A DNA stretch of 64,000 nucleotides from Aquarana catesbeiana. Taxonomy: Eukaryota; Chordata; Amphibia; Anura; Ranidae. Positions 33,907 to 44,594 of this stretch are shown one piece after another. Below the pieces are notes generated by a model. It was not told the origin of the DNA, ran no database searches, and saw only the letters and a list, made by a program, of their open reading frames with translations. Both the position numbers and the translations under genes were made by a program. The stretch is from assembly GCF_042186555.1 (NCBI RefSeq), contig NC_133332.1, positions 211,019,102 to 211,083,101 on the forward strand, read 5' to 3'. Each line of letters begins with the position of its first letter. Positions within the stretch are counted from its first letter, which is position 1.

Positions 33907-34079
33907 GCAGAGTATATATCTTGCCCAGTGGGTGTAAGTGCACATATAAAACAATACATATCAAATAATTCATCAGTATATACAGTGGATATAAAAAGTC
34001 TGCACACCCCTGTTAAAATGTCAGGTTTCTGTGATCTTTCTTTCCTGACATTTTCTTAGTCACATCCTACAGCAAAAGC

Positions 34080-36070
34080 CATGGTCTGCAGAGAGCTTCC
34101 AAAGCATAAGATGGATCTCATTGTTAAAAGGTATCAGTCAGGAGAAGGAGTACAAAAGAATTTCCAAGGCATTAGATATACCATGGAACACAGTGAAGAC
34201 TGTCATCAAGTGGAAAAAATATGGCAATAGTGACATTACCAAGAACTGAACGTCCCTCCAAAATTGATGAAGACAAGAAAACTGGTCAGGGAGGGCCTAC
34301 AGCAACATTAACCACTTCAGCGTCGCTTTAACTGACAATTGCGCGGTCGTGCGATGTTGTACCCAAACAAAATTGACGTCCTTTTTTTCCCACAAAAAGA
34401 GCTTACTTTTGGTGGTATTTGATCACCTCTGCGGTTTTTATTTTTTGCGCTATAAACAAAAAAAAAAAAAAAAAAAAGAAGAGAGTAACAATTTTGAAAA
34501 AAAAAACAGCAATATTTTTTACTTTTTGCTACAATAAATATTTCCCAAAAGTATATAAAAAAAAAAAAAAAAAAAAAACACATTTTTTCCTCAGTTTAGG
34601 CTGATATGTATTCCTCTACATATTTTTGGTAAAAGAAAAGAAAAAAAAAAAAAAAAAAATCACAATAAGCGTATATTGTGTGGTTTGCGCAAAAGTTAGA
34701 GCATCTACAAAATAGGGGATAGTTTTATTGCATTTTTATTATTATTATTTTTTTTTTATTATTAGTAATGGCGGCGATCTGCGATTTTTATCGTGACTGT
34801 GATATTATGGCGGACACATCGGACAATTTTGACACTATTATGGGACCATGGTCATTTATACAGCGATCAGTGCTATAAAAATGCACTGATTACTGTGTAA
34901 ATGACACTTGTAGGGAAGGTGTTAACCACTAGGGGGCGATGAAGGGGTTACGCGTGTCCTAGGGAGTGATTCTAAGTGGGGGGGGTGAGCTACCTAGGAC
35001 ATGACAGCGATCACCGATCCCGACGACAGGGAGCAGTAGATCTCTGTCATGAAACAAGGCAGAACGGGGGAAATGCCTAAATTTACATTAGGCATCGCCC
35101 GTTCTACCTCTCCACACCGCAATCGCGGGCCGCCGGAGAACATCGAGTTTCCGGGACCCACGAACAGGCTCTCGCGACGTGCGGCGGGCACATGAGCCCA
35201 AAAGTCTGCAAATTTAAAGGAACGTACCTGTACGCCCATTTGCCTGCCTGTGCCATTCTGCCGACGTACATCTGTGTGCAGCAGTCGGCAAGTGGTTAAG
35301 GGAGCTGCAGGAATATCTGACAAGTACTGGCTGTGTGGTACATGTGACGACATTCTCCCGTATTCTTCATATGTCTGGGCTATGGGGTAGAGTGGCAAGA
35401 CAGAAGCCTTTTCTTATGAAGAACAACATCCAAGCTGGACTAAATTTTGCAAAAACAAATCTGAAGTCTCCCAAGAGCATGTGGGAAAATGTGTTATGGT
35501 CTATTGAAACCAAGGTTGAACTTTTTTTGGCCATAACTCCAAAAGATATTTTTGATGCAAAAACAACACTGCACATCACCAAAAGAACACCATACACACA
35601 GTGAAGCAAGTTGGTGGTAGCATCATGCTTTGGAGTTGTTTTTCTTCAGCTGCAACAGGGGCCTTAGTCAAGGTAGAGGGAATTATGAACAGTTCCAAAT
35701 ACCAGTCAATATTGGCTGGTATTTGGAACTGTCAATAGAAAGCTGAACATGAAGAGGAACTTCATCTTTCAGCACGACTACAACCTAAAACATACATCCA
35801 AATAAACAAAGGAATGGCTTCACCAGAAGAAGATTAAAGTTTTGAAATGGCCCAGCCAGAGCCCAGACCTGAATCCCATTGAAAACCTGTGGGGTGATCT
35901 GAAGAGGGCTGTGCACAGGAGATGCCCTCACAATCTGACAGAATTGGAGTGATTTTGCAAAGAAGAGTGGGCAAATATTGACAAGTCAAGATGTGCCATG
36001 CCGATAGACTCGTACCCAAAAAAAGACTGAGTGCTGTAATAAAATCAAAAGGTGCTTCAGCAAAGTATTA
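34080..36070 (+). pseudogene. Tc1-like transposase, fragmented
   Basis: Starts MVCRELPKHKMDLIVKRYQS (34080), loses frame near 34190, and resumes after the nested element with STGCVVHVTTFSRILHMSGL and MWENVLWSIETKVELF, the WxxET catalytic region. Further on are HDYNLKHT and KVLKWPSQSPDLNPIENLWG. Stop codons and frameshifts occur throughout. It is not functional. Confidence 0.8.
34312..35295 (+). mobile_element. TTAA element family B, nested in the Tc1-like element
   Basis: Flanked by TTAA at 34308-34311 and 35296-35299. Ends CCACTTCAGCG and CGGCAAGTGG are inverted. Removing it with one TTAA rejoins GCAACATTAA to GGGAGCTGC in the transposase. Closely related along its length to 18646-19654 in the same orientation. 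Confidence 0.85.
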
Positions 36071-36292
36071 GTTTAAGGATGTGCACACTTATGCAAGCAT
36101 ATCATTTTAGTTTTTTTACTTTTACTTCCCTCCAATCAAAGATTTCAGGTTTGTTGTTCAACTGAGTTGTACAGTTTTATAGGTCACATTAAAAGTGGAA
36201 AAAGTTCTGAAATTAATTATTTTTGGCTCATTTTGTTACATCACAGAAGCCTGACATTTTACCAGGGGTGTTTAGACTTTTTATATCCACTA

Positions 36293-36682
36293 TATAATCT
36301 GGCGTCCATGTGAGTCAGAAAAAATAATGAATAACTTGTGCAAAATGTAGCAAATGTCCAATCACCTATAATAGTCCTCTAATCTTCAATTCCACCAAAT
36401 AATGAGTGAATTTATCTTCCTAAATCTTCACACATACACCAATGTGCCCTTCAACATAAACTTATTAATGTTAATAAATCGTGCATGACCCCCCCATTCA
36501 GTTGAGGGGTCCACTGGATAAGGTGAGCGCATACGCTAAGGGGGTCTATGTTTGTGTGAAGATTGACACTCCATGCACACTAGTGTTTTTTTAAAGATAA
36601 AAAAAAAAAAAAAAAAAACACTGGGAAAAAATGCTGGTAATAGCTTTTTGTAGAAGCATTTTAGTAGCATTTAGGAGCGTTA
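36293..36682. other. No firm feature
   Basis: Intronic sequence ending in a possible MITE edge around ACACTAGTGTTTTTTT and an A run at 36600-36618. Confidence 0.4.
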
Positions 36683-36944
36683 GGCCTCTTGCACATGATA
36701 CTCCTGTTTGAGCATATACTTATTCAGGTGATTTTTTCTGTTGTATGTATTTGTACGAATTTACGTGCAATTTTGCGTATATGCACTCGTGCAAATGCGT
36801 GAAAACATAGCGTTTTATTAGGCCTCTTGCACATTGCAGCTTGAAAAAGCTTAAATACAGTTTATTCTTTTCCTCCTGAGCTAAAATACAGCCCATTAAT
36901 TGTAATGTACCTACGCACGTAAACAAGCGCCGTGCATTCTTCAG

Positions 36945-36975
<31 letters not shown>

Positions 36976-37188
36976 GAATCACAATAGAAAAATCTGCTTT
37001 ATTGGTCAGTAATTTACATCTCATGCACGCGAATGGCCATTTACATATTGTGCAGATGAAGAAGGTGAGAATAAGTTTTCACGCATTTGTGTGAAAATGC
37101 GCGTAAAAGCACACAAATACATACATACAAAAAAAACAAAAGTCTGAAAAAGTAGATGCTCAAACAGGAGTATCATGTGCAAGAGGCC
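36683..37188. mobile_element. Harbinger-like MITE, TTA target duplication
   Basis: GGCCTCTTGCACATGATACT at the left and its inverse at the right, with about 45-bp terminal inverted repeats that continue through CTGTTTGAGCAT. TTA flanks at 36680-36682 and 37189-37191. An internal second GGCCTCTTGCACATTGC at 36822 suggests a smaller insertion inside. Confidence 0.7.
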
Positions 37189-37196
37189 TTAGCGTT

Positions 37197-37915
37197 TTTG
37201 CGCCCCCCACCTCAAAGCACCTTGCCCCCACGTTGATGGGGACAAGGGCCTCTTCCCGACAACCCTTGTCCGGTGGTTGTCGGGGTCTGCGGGCGGGGGG
37301 CTTATCGGAATCTGGAAGCCCCTTTAACAAGGGGGCCCACAGATCCCAGCCCCCCCCATGTGAATGAGTATGGGGTACATTGTACCCCTACCCATTCACT
37401 AAAAAATCTTCTTCCCCACTTCTTCCTCCATCTTCTCCTGCATCTTCATCCTCCAATCTTCTCCGCTCCCCCTGCTTCTTCTGACAGATCAGCAGGACGC
37501 AGCATCAGAGGAGGGTTGTCAGCGGGAGCGGCGGCAGAGGAAAAAGAACACCGGACAAAGAAGACAGAAGAAGAGCGGACGAAGAAGCAGGGGGAGAGGT
37601 AGAAGACCGAAGGATGAAGATGTGGGAGAAGATGAAGGAAGACCAGAGGAAGATAATTTTTTTTTAATAAAAGACTTGTCAAAAACTGTCTACTGTATTT
37701 TTTAACACTACACTACTTTTTTTTAAGGGTACCCCCTACTCATTCACATAGAGGGGGGGCGGATCTGGGAGCCCCCTTGTTAAAGGGGGCTTCTAGATTC
37801 CGATAAGCCCCTTGCCCGCAGACCACGACAGCCACCGGGAAAGGGTTGTCGGGAAGAGGCCCTTGTCCCCCATCAACATGGGGGCAAGGTGCTTTGGGGG
37901 GGGCGCAGATAAGGG
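37197..37915. repeat. Foldback element, about 180-bp inverted arms
   Basis: The segments 37200-37376 and 37735-37911 are near-perfect reverse complements (GGGGACAAGGGCCTCTTCCC against GGGAAGAGGCCCTTGTCCCC). The middle 350 bp is rich in CTTCTTC on one side and GAAGAAG on the other. Related GAAGAGGCCCTTGTCCCC sequence occurs again at 58228. Confidence 0.8.
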
Positions 37916-38447
37916 TCTGGTATGGATTTCGGGGGGAACACCAAGTCATTTTTTTTTTTTTTAAATTTTGGCATGGGGGTCCACTCCGAATCCATACTAG
38001 ACCCAAGGGCCTAGTATGGACCTTGGGGGGGGGGACCCCACGCTGTTTTTTTTTTTCACCCGGCATTTTTTTTTTTTACATTGAGTGGGAAGCCAGCTGC
38101 CAGCTGATGACTCATCGGTTTTTAAGTACGTGGCGGCCGGTTTCTCGGCCCCCTCCTTAGCAACCAGCTATATACAGTGTAAAAAAAAAAGAAAGAAAAA
38201 AAAACGCAAATCACGGCAAAAACGCGTTTTGGATGCGAGTCCATTGAATTTTATTACATGCAAAACGCTGCATTTTGTGGGAAAAAAAAGTCACTGACCC
38301 TTTCCAAAAACATTGTGAACATGTTCCATAAACCCATGTTAAAAAGTTCCCCTGCATTTCTTGCAAAATGCAACAAAAAACGCATTAGTGTGAATCGAGC
38401 CTCAGATCAAAGGAATGAACTTCGGTCTGTAAATGAGGTCAGTTTAA

Positions 38448-38770
38448 CCACCTAAAGACTAAGCCTTTTTCTGACACTTGTTGCTTACACGTTAACAGTA
38501 TTTTTTGCTAGAAAATTACTTAGAACCTCCAAACATTATACATATTTTTTTAGCAGAGACCCTAGAGAATAAAATGGCGGTTGCTACAATATTTTATGTC
38601 ATACTGTTTTGTGCAGCGGTCTTTCAAACGCAATTTTTGGGGAAAAAAAATACACTTTAATGAATAAAAATAAATAAATAAAAAAAAGTAAAGTTAGCCC
38701 AATTTTTTTGTATAATGTGAAATGATACGTCGCGAAAATCATAATCTTTATTCTAAGCAAAAAAAAAAAA
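38448..38770 (-). repeat. TTAA element family A, fragment
   Basis: Begins after TTAA (38444-38447) with CCACCTAAAGACTAAGCC and continues with GAAAATTACTTAGAACCTCC and AGAGAATAAAATGGCGGT, the reverse of 16250-16690. The other end is truncated. Confidence 0.55.
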
Positions 38771-39739
38771 TCAGGATTCTCATTTTAGCCAGAATAGTGC
38801 AGCTCTAGCTCTAGCTGAATCATTGGCCAGCAGGTACAAATCACAGCGGGTGTCAAAACAGGGTGCTCCCTAAACCCAGAAACAGGCAATGACATACCAG
38901 TACGTCACTTTTCAAACTGGAAGAGGACACAGGTTCATTGTAAAGAGACACTGTCATTTAGTGGTGAACTTTAAATGCATAAAACCAATGTTAAGAAATA
39001 AGCAAATTAAATACCCTCTCCTTAAATATCTGACCCTATGCAGTGACAGCTGACAAAAGACACAAACACATATAGGGCTGAGAAGGTGACAGCTGACACG
39101 AATACAGAAGTCCTGCTTCCTGGTCTTTCAGGTTTATCAGCTATGATCACCTATAAAACAAACTGTTAATCTGTAAACAGTGCCACAAGTACACTCTTGT
39201 GATGTTTGCACATGGGGGGGTGCTACTAAAACAAAAGTAAACTATCACCTGATACAGAAAATAACAGAAAAACTGGCTGTATTTTTAGCACAATGAACTC
39301 GCAGACAATCTCTGTCTGAAAAGTTGACAAGAAATCAATTGTCTAAAATATACTTCACTAAAGAATCACAATTGTTCGCCAAATGTAAGCCTATGCTCAC
39401 CACATGAATGTACACACCAAGCTGAAACCATCCAATGGTACGCACTGCACGAGGCTCAATCATACAACCAATGGGATAACACCAGGAACTGACCATCACC
39501 AATACATATCCCAGCTGGGAGGTAAAGCAGCCAATGACAATGAATATCACTTCACACACAAAGATGGGAAATACAAGCAGAATTCATCAGACAAAATACA
39601 CGGCAGGCAATAAAACATACGTGTACTGACATTACACCACTACAAAGTGAGCCCAGTGTCATTACTGGACGTTCCCGCAGTGTGTGCCAGGATTTCTCCA
39701 GCCCTTCAGCAAGTGGCCCCCCTGTACACCATATATTAA
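38771..39739. other. No recognisable feature
   Basis: Unique-looking intron sequence between a family A fragment and the minisatellite. No exon-like frame with splice sites was found. Confidence 0.45.
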
Positions 39740-41140
39740 CCCCTCAGTGATGTCACACTCCCCCCTACACCATATACTACCCCCAGTGATGTCACACTCC
39801 CCCCTACACCATATACTACCCCCAGTGATGTCACACTCCCCCCTACACCATATACTACCCCCAGTGATGTCACACTCCCCCCTACACCATATACTACCCC
39901 CAGTGATGTCACACTCCCCCCTACACCATATACTACCCCTAGTGATGTCACACTCCCCCCTACAACATTTACTACCCCCAGTGATGTCACACTCCCCCCT
40001 ACACCATATACTACCCCCAGTGATGTCACACTCCCCCCCGTACACCATATACTACCCCCAGTGATGTCACACTCCCCCCCCGTACACCATATACTACCCC
40101 CAGTGATGTCACACTCCCCCCCGTACACCATATACTACCCCAGTGATGTCACACGTCCCATGTACACCATATACTACCCCAGTGATGTCACACGTCCCAT
40201 GTACACCATATACTACCCCAGTGATGTCATACATCCCATGTACACCATATACTACCCCCAGTGATGTCACACACCCCCCGTACACCATATACTACCCCCA
40301 GTGATGTCACACTCCCCCCGTACACCATATACTACCCCCAGTGATGTCACACATCCCATGTACACCATATACTACCCCCAGTGATGTCACACATCCCATG
40401 TACACCATATGCTACCCCCAGTGATGTCACACATCCCATGTACACCATATACTACCCTCGGTGATGTCACACATCCCATGTACACCATATACTACCCCAG
40501 TGATGTCACACATCCCATGTACACCATATACTACCCCAGTGATGTCACACACCCCCATACACCATATACTACCCTCAGTGATATCCCATGTACACCATAT
40601 ACTACCCCCAGTGATGTCACACATCCCATGTACACCATATGCTACCCCAGTGATGTCACACACACCCGTACACCATATACTACCCTCAGTGATATCCCAT
40701 GTACACCATATACTACCCCCAGTGATGTCACACTCCCCCCCCCCGTACACCATATACTACCCCCAGTGATGTCACACACACCCCCGTACACCATATACTA
40801 CCCCCCAGTGATGTCACACATCCCATGTACACCATATACTACCCCCAGTGATGTCACACATCCCATGTACACCATATACTACCCCCAGTGATGTCACACC
40901 CCCGTACACCATATACTACCCCCAGTGATGTCACACCCCCCCGTACACCATATACTACCCCCAATGATGTCACACATCCCATGTACACCATATACTACCC
41001 CCAGGGATGTCACACATCCCATGTACACCATATACTACCCTCAGTGATGTCACACATCCCATGTACACCATATACTACCCCCAGTGATGTCACACCCCCC
41101 CCGTACACCATATACTACCCCCAGTGATGTCACACCCCCC
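39740..41140. repeat. 39-bp minisatellite beside the exon 1 splice donor
   Basis: About 35 head-to-tail units of about 39 bp, each with GTGATGTCACAC, a C-rich stretch, TACACCATATACTA and CCCC. The left half is homogeneous (ACTCCCCCC variant). The right half mixes shorter units with ACATCCCATG in place of the C run. The last unit ends about 20 bp from the exon 1 donor. Each unit carries TGATGTCA, one base from a CRE. Open frames on both strands are an artefact of the period being a multiple of three. Confidence 0.95.
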
Positions 41141-41163
41141 GGGCAGTGTAGCGATGCTCTCAC

Positions 41164-41413
41164 CCTGCACGTCCTCAGCCAGGCTCTTCCAGGTGGGGGC
41201 GTAGCTGATACAGTGTCCGCACCAGGAGGAGTAGAACTCCAGCAGCCAGGCGGACGAGGAATTGTACAGAGCGCCATTGACTGTCTTCCGGTCCAGGATA
41301 TGTATGCCGGGATCTCGGGGCCCGTACAGCGAACTCTCCCCGCTCACCACCCAGCACAGCACCCCCATCACCGGCCACCACATCCCTGCAATCTCCACTA
41401 TACCGGCCGCCAT
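41164..41413 (-). CDS. QSOX2: QSOX2-like sulfhydryl oxidase, exon 1 (signal peptide and thioredoxin active site)
   Basis: Quiescin sulfhydryl oxidases form disulfides in secretory-pathway proteins, passing electrons from a thioredoxin domain to a flavin domain and oxygen. This exon encodes 83 codons plus one base. It starts at the ATG at 41413 (A at -3, G at +4), has a hydrophobic signal segment (WWPVMGVLCWVV), then a thioredoxin stretch containing FYSSWCGHCISYAPTWKSL with the redox CGHC. The exon ends GTGCAGG and is followed by GTGAGAG, a good donor. The single leftover G plus AC from exon 2 makes Asp, giving DVQ-D-WHP, which matches the DW expected here in the family. The FYSSWCGHCI-YAPTW wording is closer to my recollection of QSOX2 than QSOX1. 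Remaining exons lie beyond the left edge. Paralogue choice is from memory and less certain than the family. Confidence 0.87.
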
Positions 41414-41530
41414 ACTGAGCAAGCGTGACGTCACCGCCAGGAGAACACACAGCCCGGAGGGAACGCCCTGAATGGGCGGAGCCGATCCGCCCTCTGTGGA
41501 GGAAGGACAACATGGATGGGGCAGGCATTG
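41414..41530 (-). promoter_or_regulatory. QSOX2-like gene 5' UTR and proximal promoter with CRE and GC box
   Basis: GC-rich DNA directly upstream of the exon 1 ATG, with no TATA box. A palindromic TGACGTCA at 41426-41433 matches the CREB/ATF consensus, and GGGCGG at 41474-41479 matches an Sp1-type GC box. The transcription start cannot be placed from sequence; the CRE is so close to the ATG that it could lie in the 5' UTR. Confidence 0.5.
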
Positions 41531-41871
41531 GGAGTGTAATCACTGTATATAATAATACATCAGTACTATCAGTACAGCATGTGTCTGTATACACTGTCAT
41601 CATATCACAGCTTATTGGCATTTGTGAGAGGAGTCATAGGACTCTGTACAGAAAACATGGGTCCAGCCCTGCTCTTACTCTTGTGCTGGTCTATATATCT
41701 GAATGTATGTATCTAATACATTCCTGCACAGGCTAGGGGTTCCCCAAATTGCAAGCAAACCAGCACATAGCTAGTGATTCACCCTAAAAACATAACAACC
41801 ATAAAAAGCTATGAACTCTGAACCCCACATACTATATAGTTGTACTTACACTGTATGTGACAGTAAATGTA
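41531..41871. other. Upstream flank of the host gene, no feature
   Basis: Sequence between the promoter and the transposon nest. It holds no recognisable coding exon or repeat end. Confidence 0.4.
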
Positions 41872-41965
41872 CACAGTGACAAAAAGAAGTATGTGATCCC
41901 CTTGGAATGAACAGTTTTTTCTGCAGTAATTCGTCATAAAATGTCACCTGATCCTCATCAGATCA

Positions 41966-42166
41966 CATTGATTTCCAAAAGTAGTTCCTGCACTACTTTT
42001 GGTGGCTTTAGGGGCAATTTCAATAGACATCTGTGCATGAACCCGCACAGATGACTTTCAAATTGCTCCCCAAAGTCGCACTGAAATGCAGGTTTGAAAT
42101 CATGCGAGTTCAGCTGAACTCACACAATTTTAAATCCACGTTTAGTGTGAACGTACCCACTAGGTC
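41966..42166. repeat. MITE inside remnant X
   Basis: Contains GCGAGTTCAGCTGAACTC and ends AGTGTGAACGTACCC, as in the segment at 13086-13395. Confidence 0.45.
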
Positions 42167-42183
42167 ATTCCATCTCTATGGAA

Positions 42184-43704
42184 TTAAAGTGTTATTAAAC
42201 CCACATTAGTAAAAATCAGTCCGTATATGTAGTTAGGCATGCTTGTTATACTCGCTGTGAAACCTAAGGGGTTAATCCTCTGCATTGAGTAAAAAGGGCT
42301 GCCCCCTGATAAGTTTTTGTTAATACAGAGCCTATGGAGTCAGGCTACACATGCTCAGTTTGGTGTGTATTTGTAGAGAGGTTTTTTTTTACTTGGGAGA
42401 GTGCATGTGATCAGCTCAGGCCCAATCAGCACTGAACAGACTGAGGGTCAGGAGTCTTGCAGTTTCAAAGGACAGTCAGAAAACTCCTCCTACAAGCTTT
42501 AACGGTGGATACTGATAACAAGTGTAGCACTAACTCTCGGTGGAGCTGCTTGTTTAAAGCGGGCTGTTACCTTCACTCTCGATATCTCTGTTTCACCGGC
42601 ACCGGGTCTAGGGTCCCGTTGAGTTTACCTCTGGACGATATAAGCATCAAACACTTGAATATATTTTCCAATGCTTTAATGAACAAGTAATAAAGGAAGT
42701 AGCAGGAAAGAGGCAGAAGGAAAGTTGCAGGGAAGCTCAAATACCTGTTTTTAGTATTCTTTAGAACAATCTTTGGAATTGAACACTTGTAGTTGAATGC
42801 ACTCCCCTTGTGGGATTCAATCTTTGCCTGCCTGGATAGGCCTCTCTCACTTGCCTAGCAGCCAGTACGCAGCACGAACAAAAGTCTCTGCCACAGACTT
42901 GTTTGGAATAAAATCCTTACGATCCTCTGCCACAGGATGTATTGGTTTGCGATGAATGTCAGACACAGTACTTGAACCTTTAAGCCAACCCGGCAAAACT
43001 ATGCAGTAAGATTACTTCAGGATACGTCCTCCAACGGAATCACCAGGCCCCTCTCCAGACCAGCACTACACATGATCCTTCCATGACGGGTCCTCCCCTG
43101 GGATCTCCTCGGTTGTTCAGCTTCTTCACTCAGGATAGACAGCTCAGGACCATTCCTCTGCTGCTGTGGTAGGCCCCAGACAGGCTTCTGGGCCCACCCA
43201 CACACCGCAGCGACGTGGGCCTCCGGAACGGAGGACCACAAGGTGGTACTCTTAACGCATACCTGTTGGCCAGGAGGGCCAGCAGGTGGCTGAAAACGAA
43301 CCCCTAAACATGGCCCATAAATACCCTCTCCCAGAATGCAACTCGGAGGACCACCTCCACCGAGTTGTCTCCGGGACAGAGGAGCACTCATACGCTTCAA
43401 CACGTTGCCTTTCCAACACCAGCCCATGGTGACAACAACACCCACCGGCACAGTGTGGAACTACACGCAACTCAGCCAAGCTGGAACAGAGGCAAATCTA
43501 ACTTCACCTAACAAGTAACCCACAAGATTTACCTATCAGCGGTAGATTAAAAATCTACCAGCGCTACACAAGGCTGCTCAAACTGCTGATGAGAAAAGGT
43601 ATTTAGCAGTTTATATTTACTAAAATAATTGCATTTCCATGTTGTGTGTACTGTGGGAGACCAGATATAGTGAATGCAGAGTCCTGGGTTTAGTAGCGCT
43701 TTAA
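42184..43704. repeat. TTAAAG-type MITE containing a solo LTR
   Basis: Left end TTAAAGTGTTATTAAACCCA, right end TGGGTTTAGTAGCGCTTTAA, an inverted pair. The length is inflated by the LTR at 42523-43568; without it the MITE is about 470 bp. Confidence 0.6.
42523..43568. mobile_element. Solo LTR or LTR-like element, 1,046 bp
   Basis: Begins TGTAGC and ends GCTACA, with CAAG on both sides (42519-42522, 43569-43572), a 4-bp duplication. No internal retroviral genes, so a recombined solo LTR is the simplest reading. Orientation is unclear. It is unrelated to the LTR of the provirus. Confidence 0.6.
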
Positions 43705-43787
43705 GATCTGCGCTCTGACTGGGCCACTCCAGAATGTGTATTTTCTTTATCTGAAGCCAGTCTGTAGTGGATTTACTTTAACACTAA

Positions 43788-44209
43788 TGCCCCGTAGACA
43801 CGAGCAGAAATTCCGCCAGCAAAAGTCTGATGAGAGCTTTTGGTCGGAAATTGCGACCGTGTGTATGCTCCATCGGACTTGCTGGCAGAATTCCAGCCAG
43901 CAAAAGATTGAGAGCAGGTTCTCTATTTTTCGGTCGGAAAAAGTTCCTATCCGAAATTGCGTTTGTCTGTATGCAGTTCCGACGCGCAAAAAATCATGCA
44001 TGCTCGGAAACAATTCGACGCATGCTCGGAAGCATTGAATTTCATTTTCTGGGCTCATCGTAGTGTTGCACGTCACCGCATTCTTGATGGTCGAAAGTTC
44101 AGAGAACTTTTGTGTGACCGTGTGTATGCAAGCCAAGCTTGAGCGGAATTCAGTCGGAAAAAACATCCAAGATTTTTCCGACAGAAATTCCGCTCGTGTG
44201 TACGGGGCA
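43788..44209. mobile_element. Harbinger MITE sharing ends with the 7.3-kb Harbinger elements
   Basis: Begins TGCCCCGTAGACACGAGC and ends GCTCGTGTGTACGGGGCA. The outer 9 bases match the ends of the Harbinger elements at 48324 and 61267. Flanks are TAA on the left and TTA on the right (one mismatch). Internal TCGGAAATTGCGACCGTGTG is also Harbinger-like. Confidence 0.75.
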
Positions 44210-44247
44210 TTAGGGTCATTCTCCTGCTGCATCACCCATCTTCTACT

Positions 44248-44594
44248 AAAGTCTATTACACATGATAAGATAATCGGATGAATGATCATCCATTTTTTTT
44301 TTTTTTTTTTGCATGCTAGTCTCCACATCAACATTGAATAGGTTACTAAAGTATGAAAATTCTCGTACGACAGAGTAAAAATTTGGAAGTGATGTTGTGT
44401 ATTTGTATTGTATTCTCAGAGGAAAACTCTACTGATTGACCGAAAATCGTACGCTCTGCTATTGTACGAGAACATTTTTTGTGTTTGTCCCTTCGGATAA
44501 TTTCAGACGAAAGCTGTGTACTAACAATCTGATTATCATACGATCACTTTGAAAGCGGTAATTTTTGATACTCTGATTGTGTGTAGTAGGCTTT
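44248..44594. repeat. MITE, AAAGYCTAYTACACA type
   Basis: AAAGTCTATTACACA at the left and GTGTGTAGTAGGCTTT at the right are inverted. It splits remnant X between CATCTTCT and CTTCAGCTG. Confidence 0.55.

Larger units (their letters stand above)
33983..36292 (+). mobile_element. Tc1-like transposon, second family, split by a TTAA element
   Basis: Left end CAGTGGATATAAAAAGTCTG and the inverted right end (AGACTTTTTATATCCACTA) are flanked by TA at 33981-33982 and 36293-36294. Without the insert at 34312-35295 the element is about 1.3 kb. The transposase is broken in several places. Confidence 0.85.
3753..41163 (-). other. Intron 1 of the QSOX2-like gene (37,411 bp)
   Basis: Bounded by a GTGAGAG donor at 41163 and a TTCCAG acceptor next to 3753, with compatible phase (1) in the flanking exons. 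It contains the intact provirus in antisense orientation, several DNA transposons and MITEs, a 39-bp minisatellite next to the donor, and no other host exon that I can recognise. First introns of this size are normal in large amphibian genomes. Most of its length is mobile DNA. Confidence 0.8.

Noticed and set aside
39662..41127. Long open frames on both strands through 39.7-41.1 kb
   Set aside because: They are translations of a 39-bp minisatellite whose period is a multiple of three, so all frames stay open. There are no start context, splice or family signals.
39740..41140. Regular repeat spacing suggesting a CRISPR array
   Set aside because: The units are contiguous and similar throughout, with no unique spacers, and the DNA is from a vertebrate nucleus.
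43017..43451. 144-codon minus-strand frame
   Set aside because: It lies inside the solo LTR-like element and has no recognisable domain.
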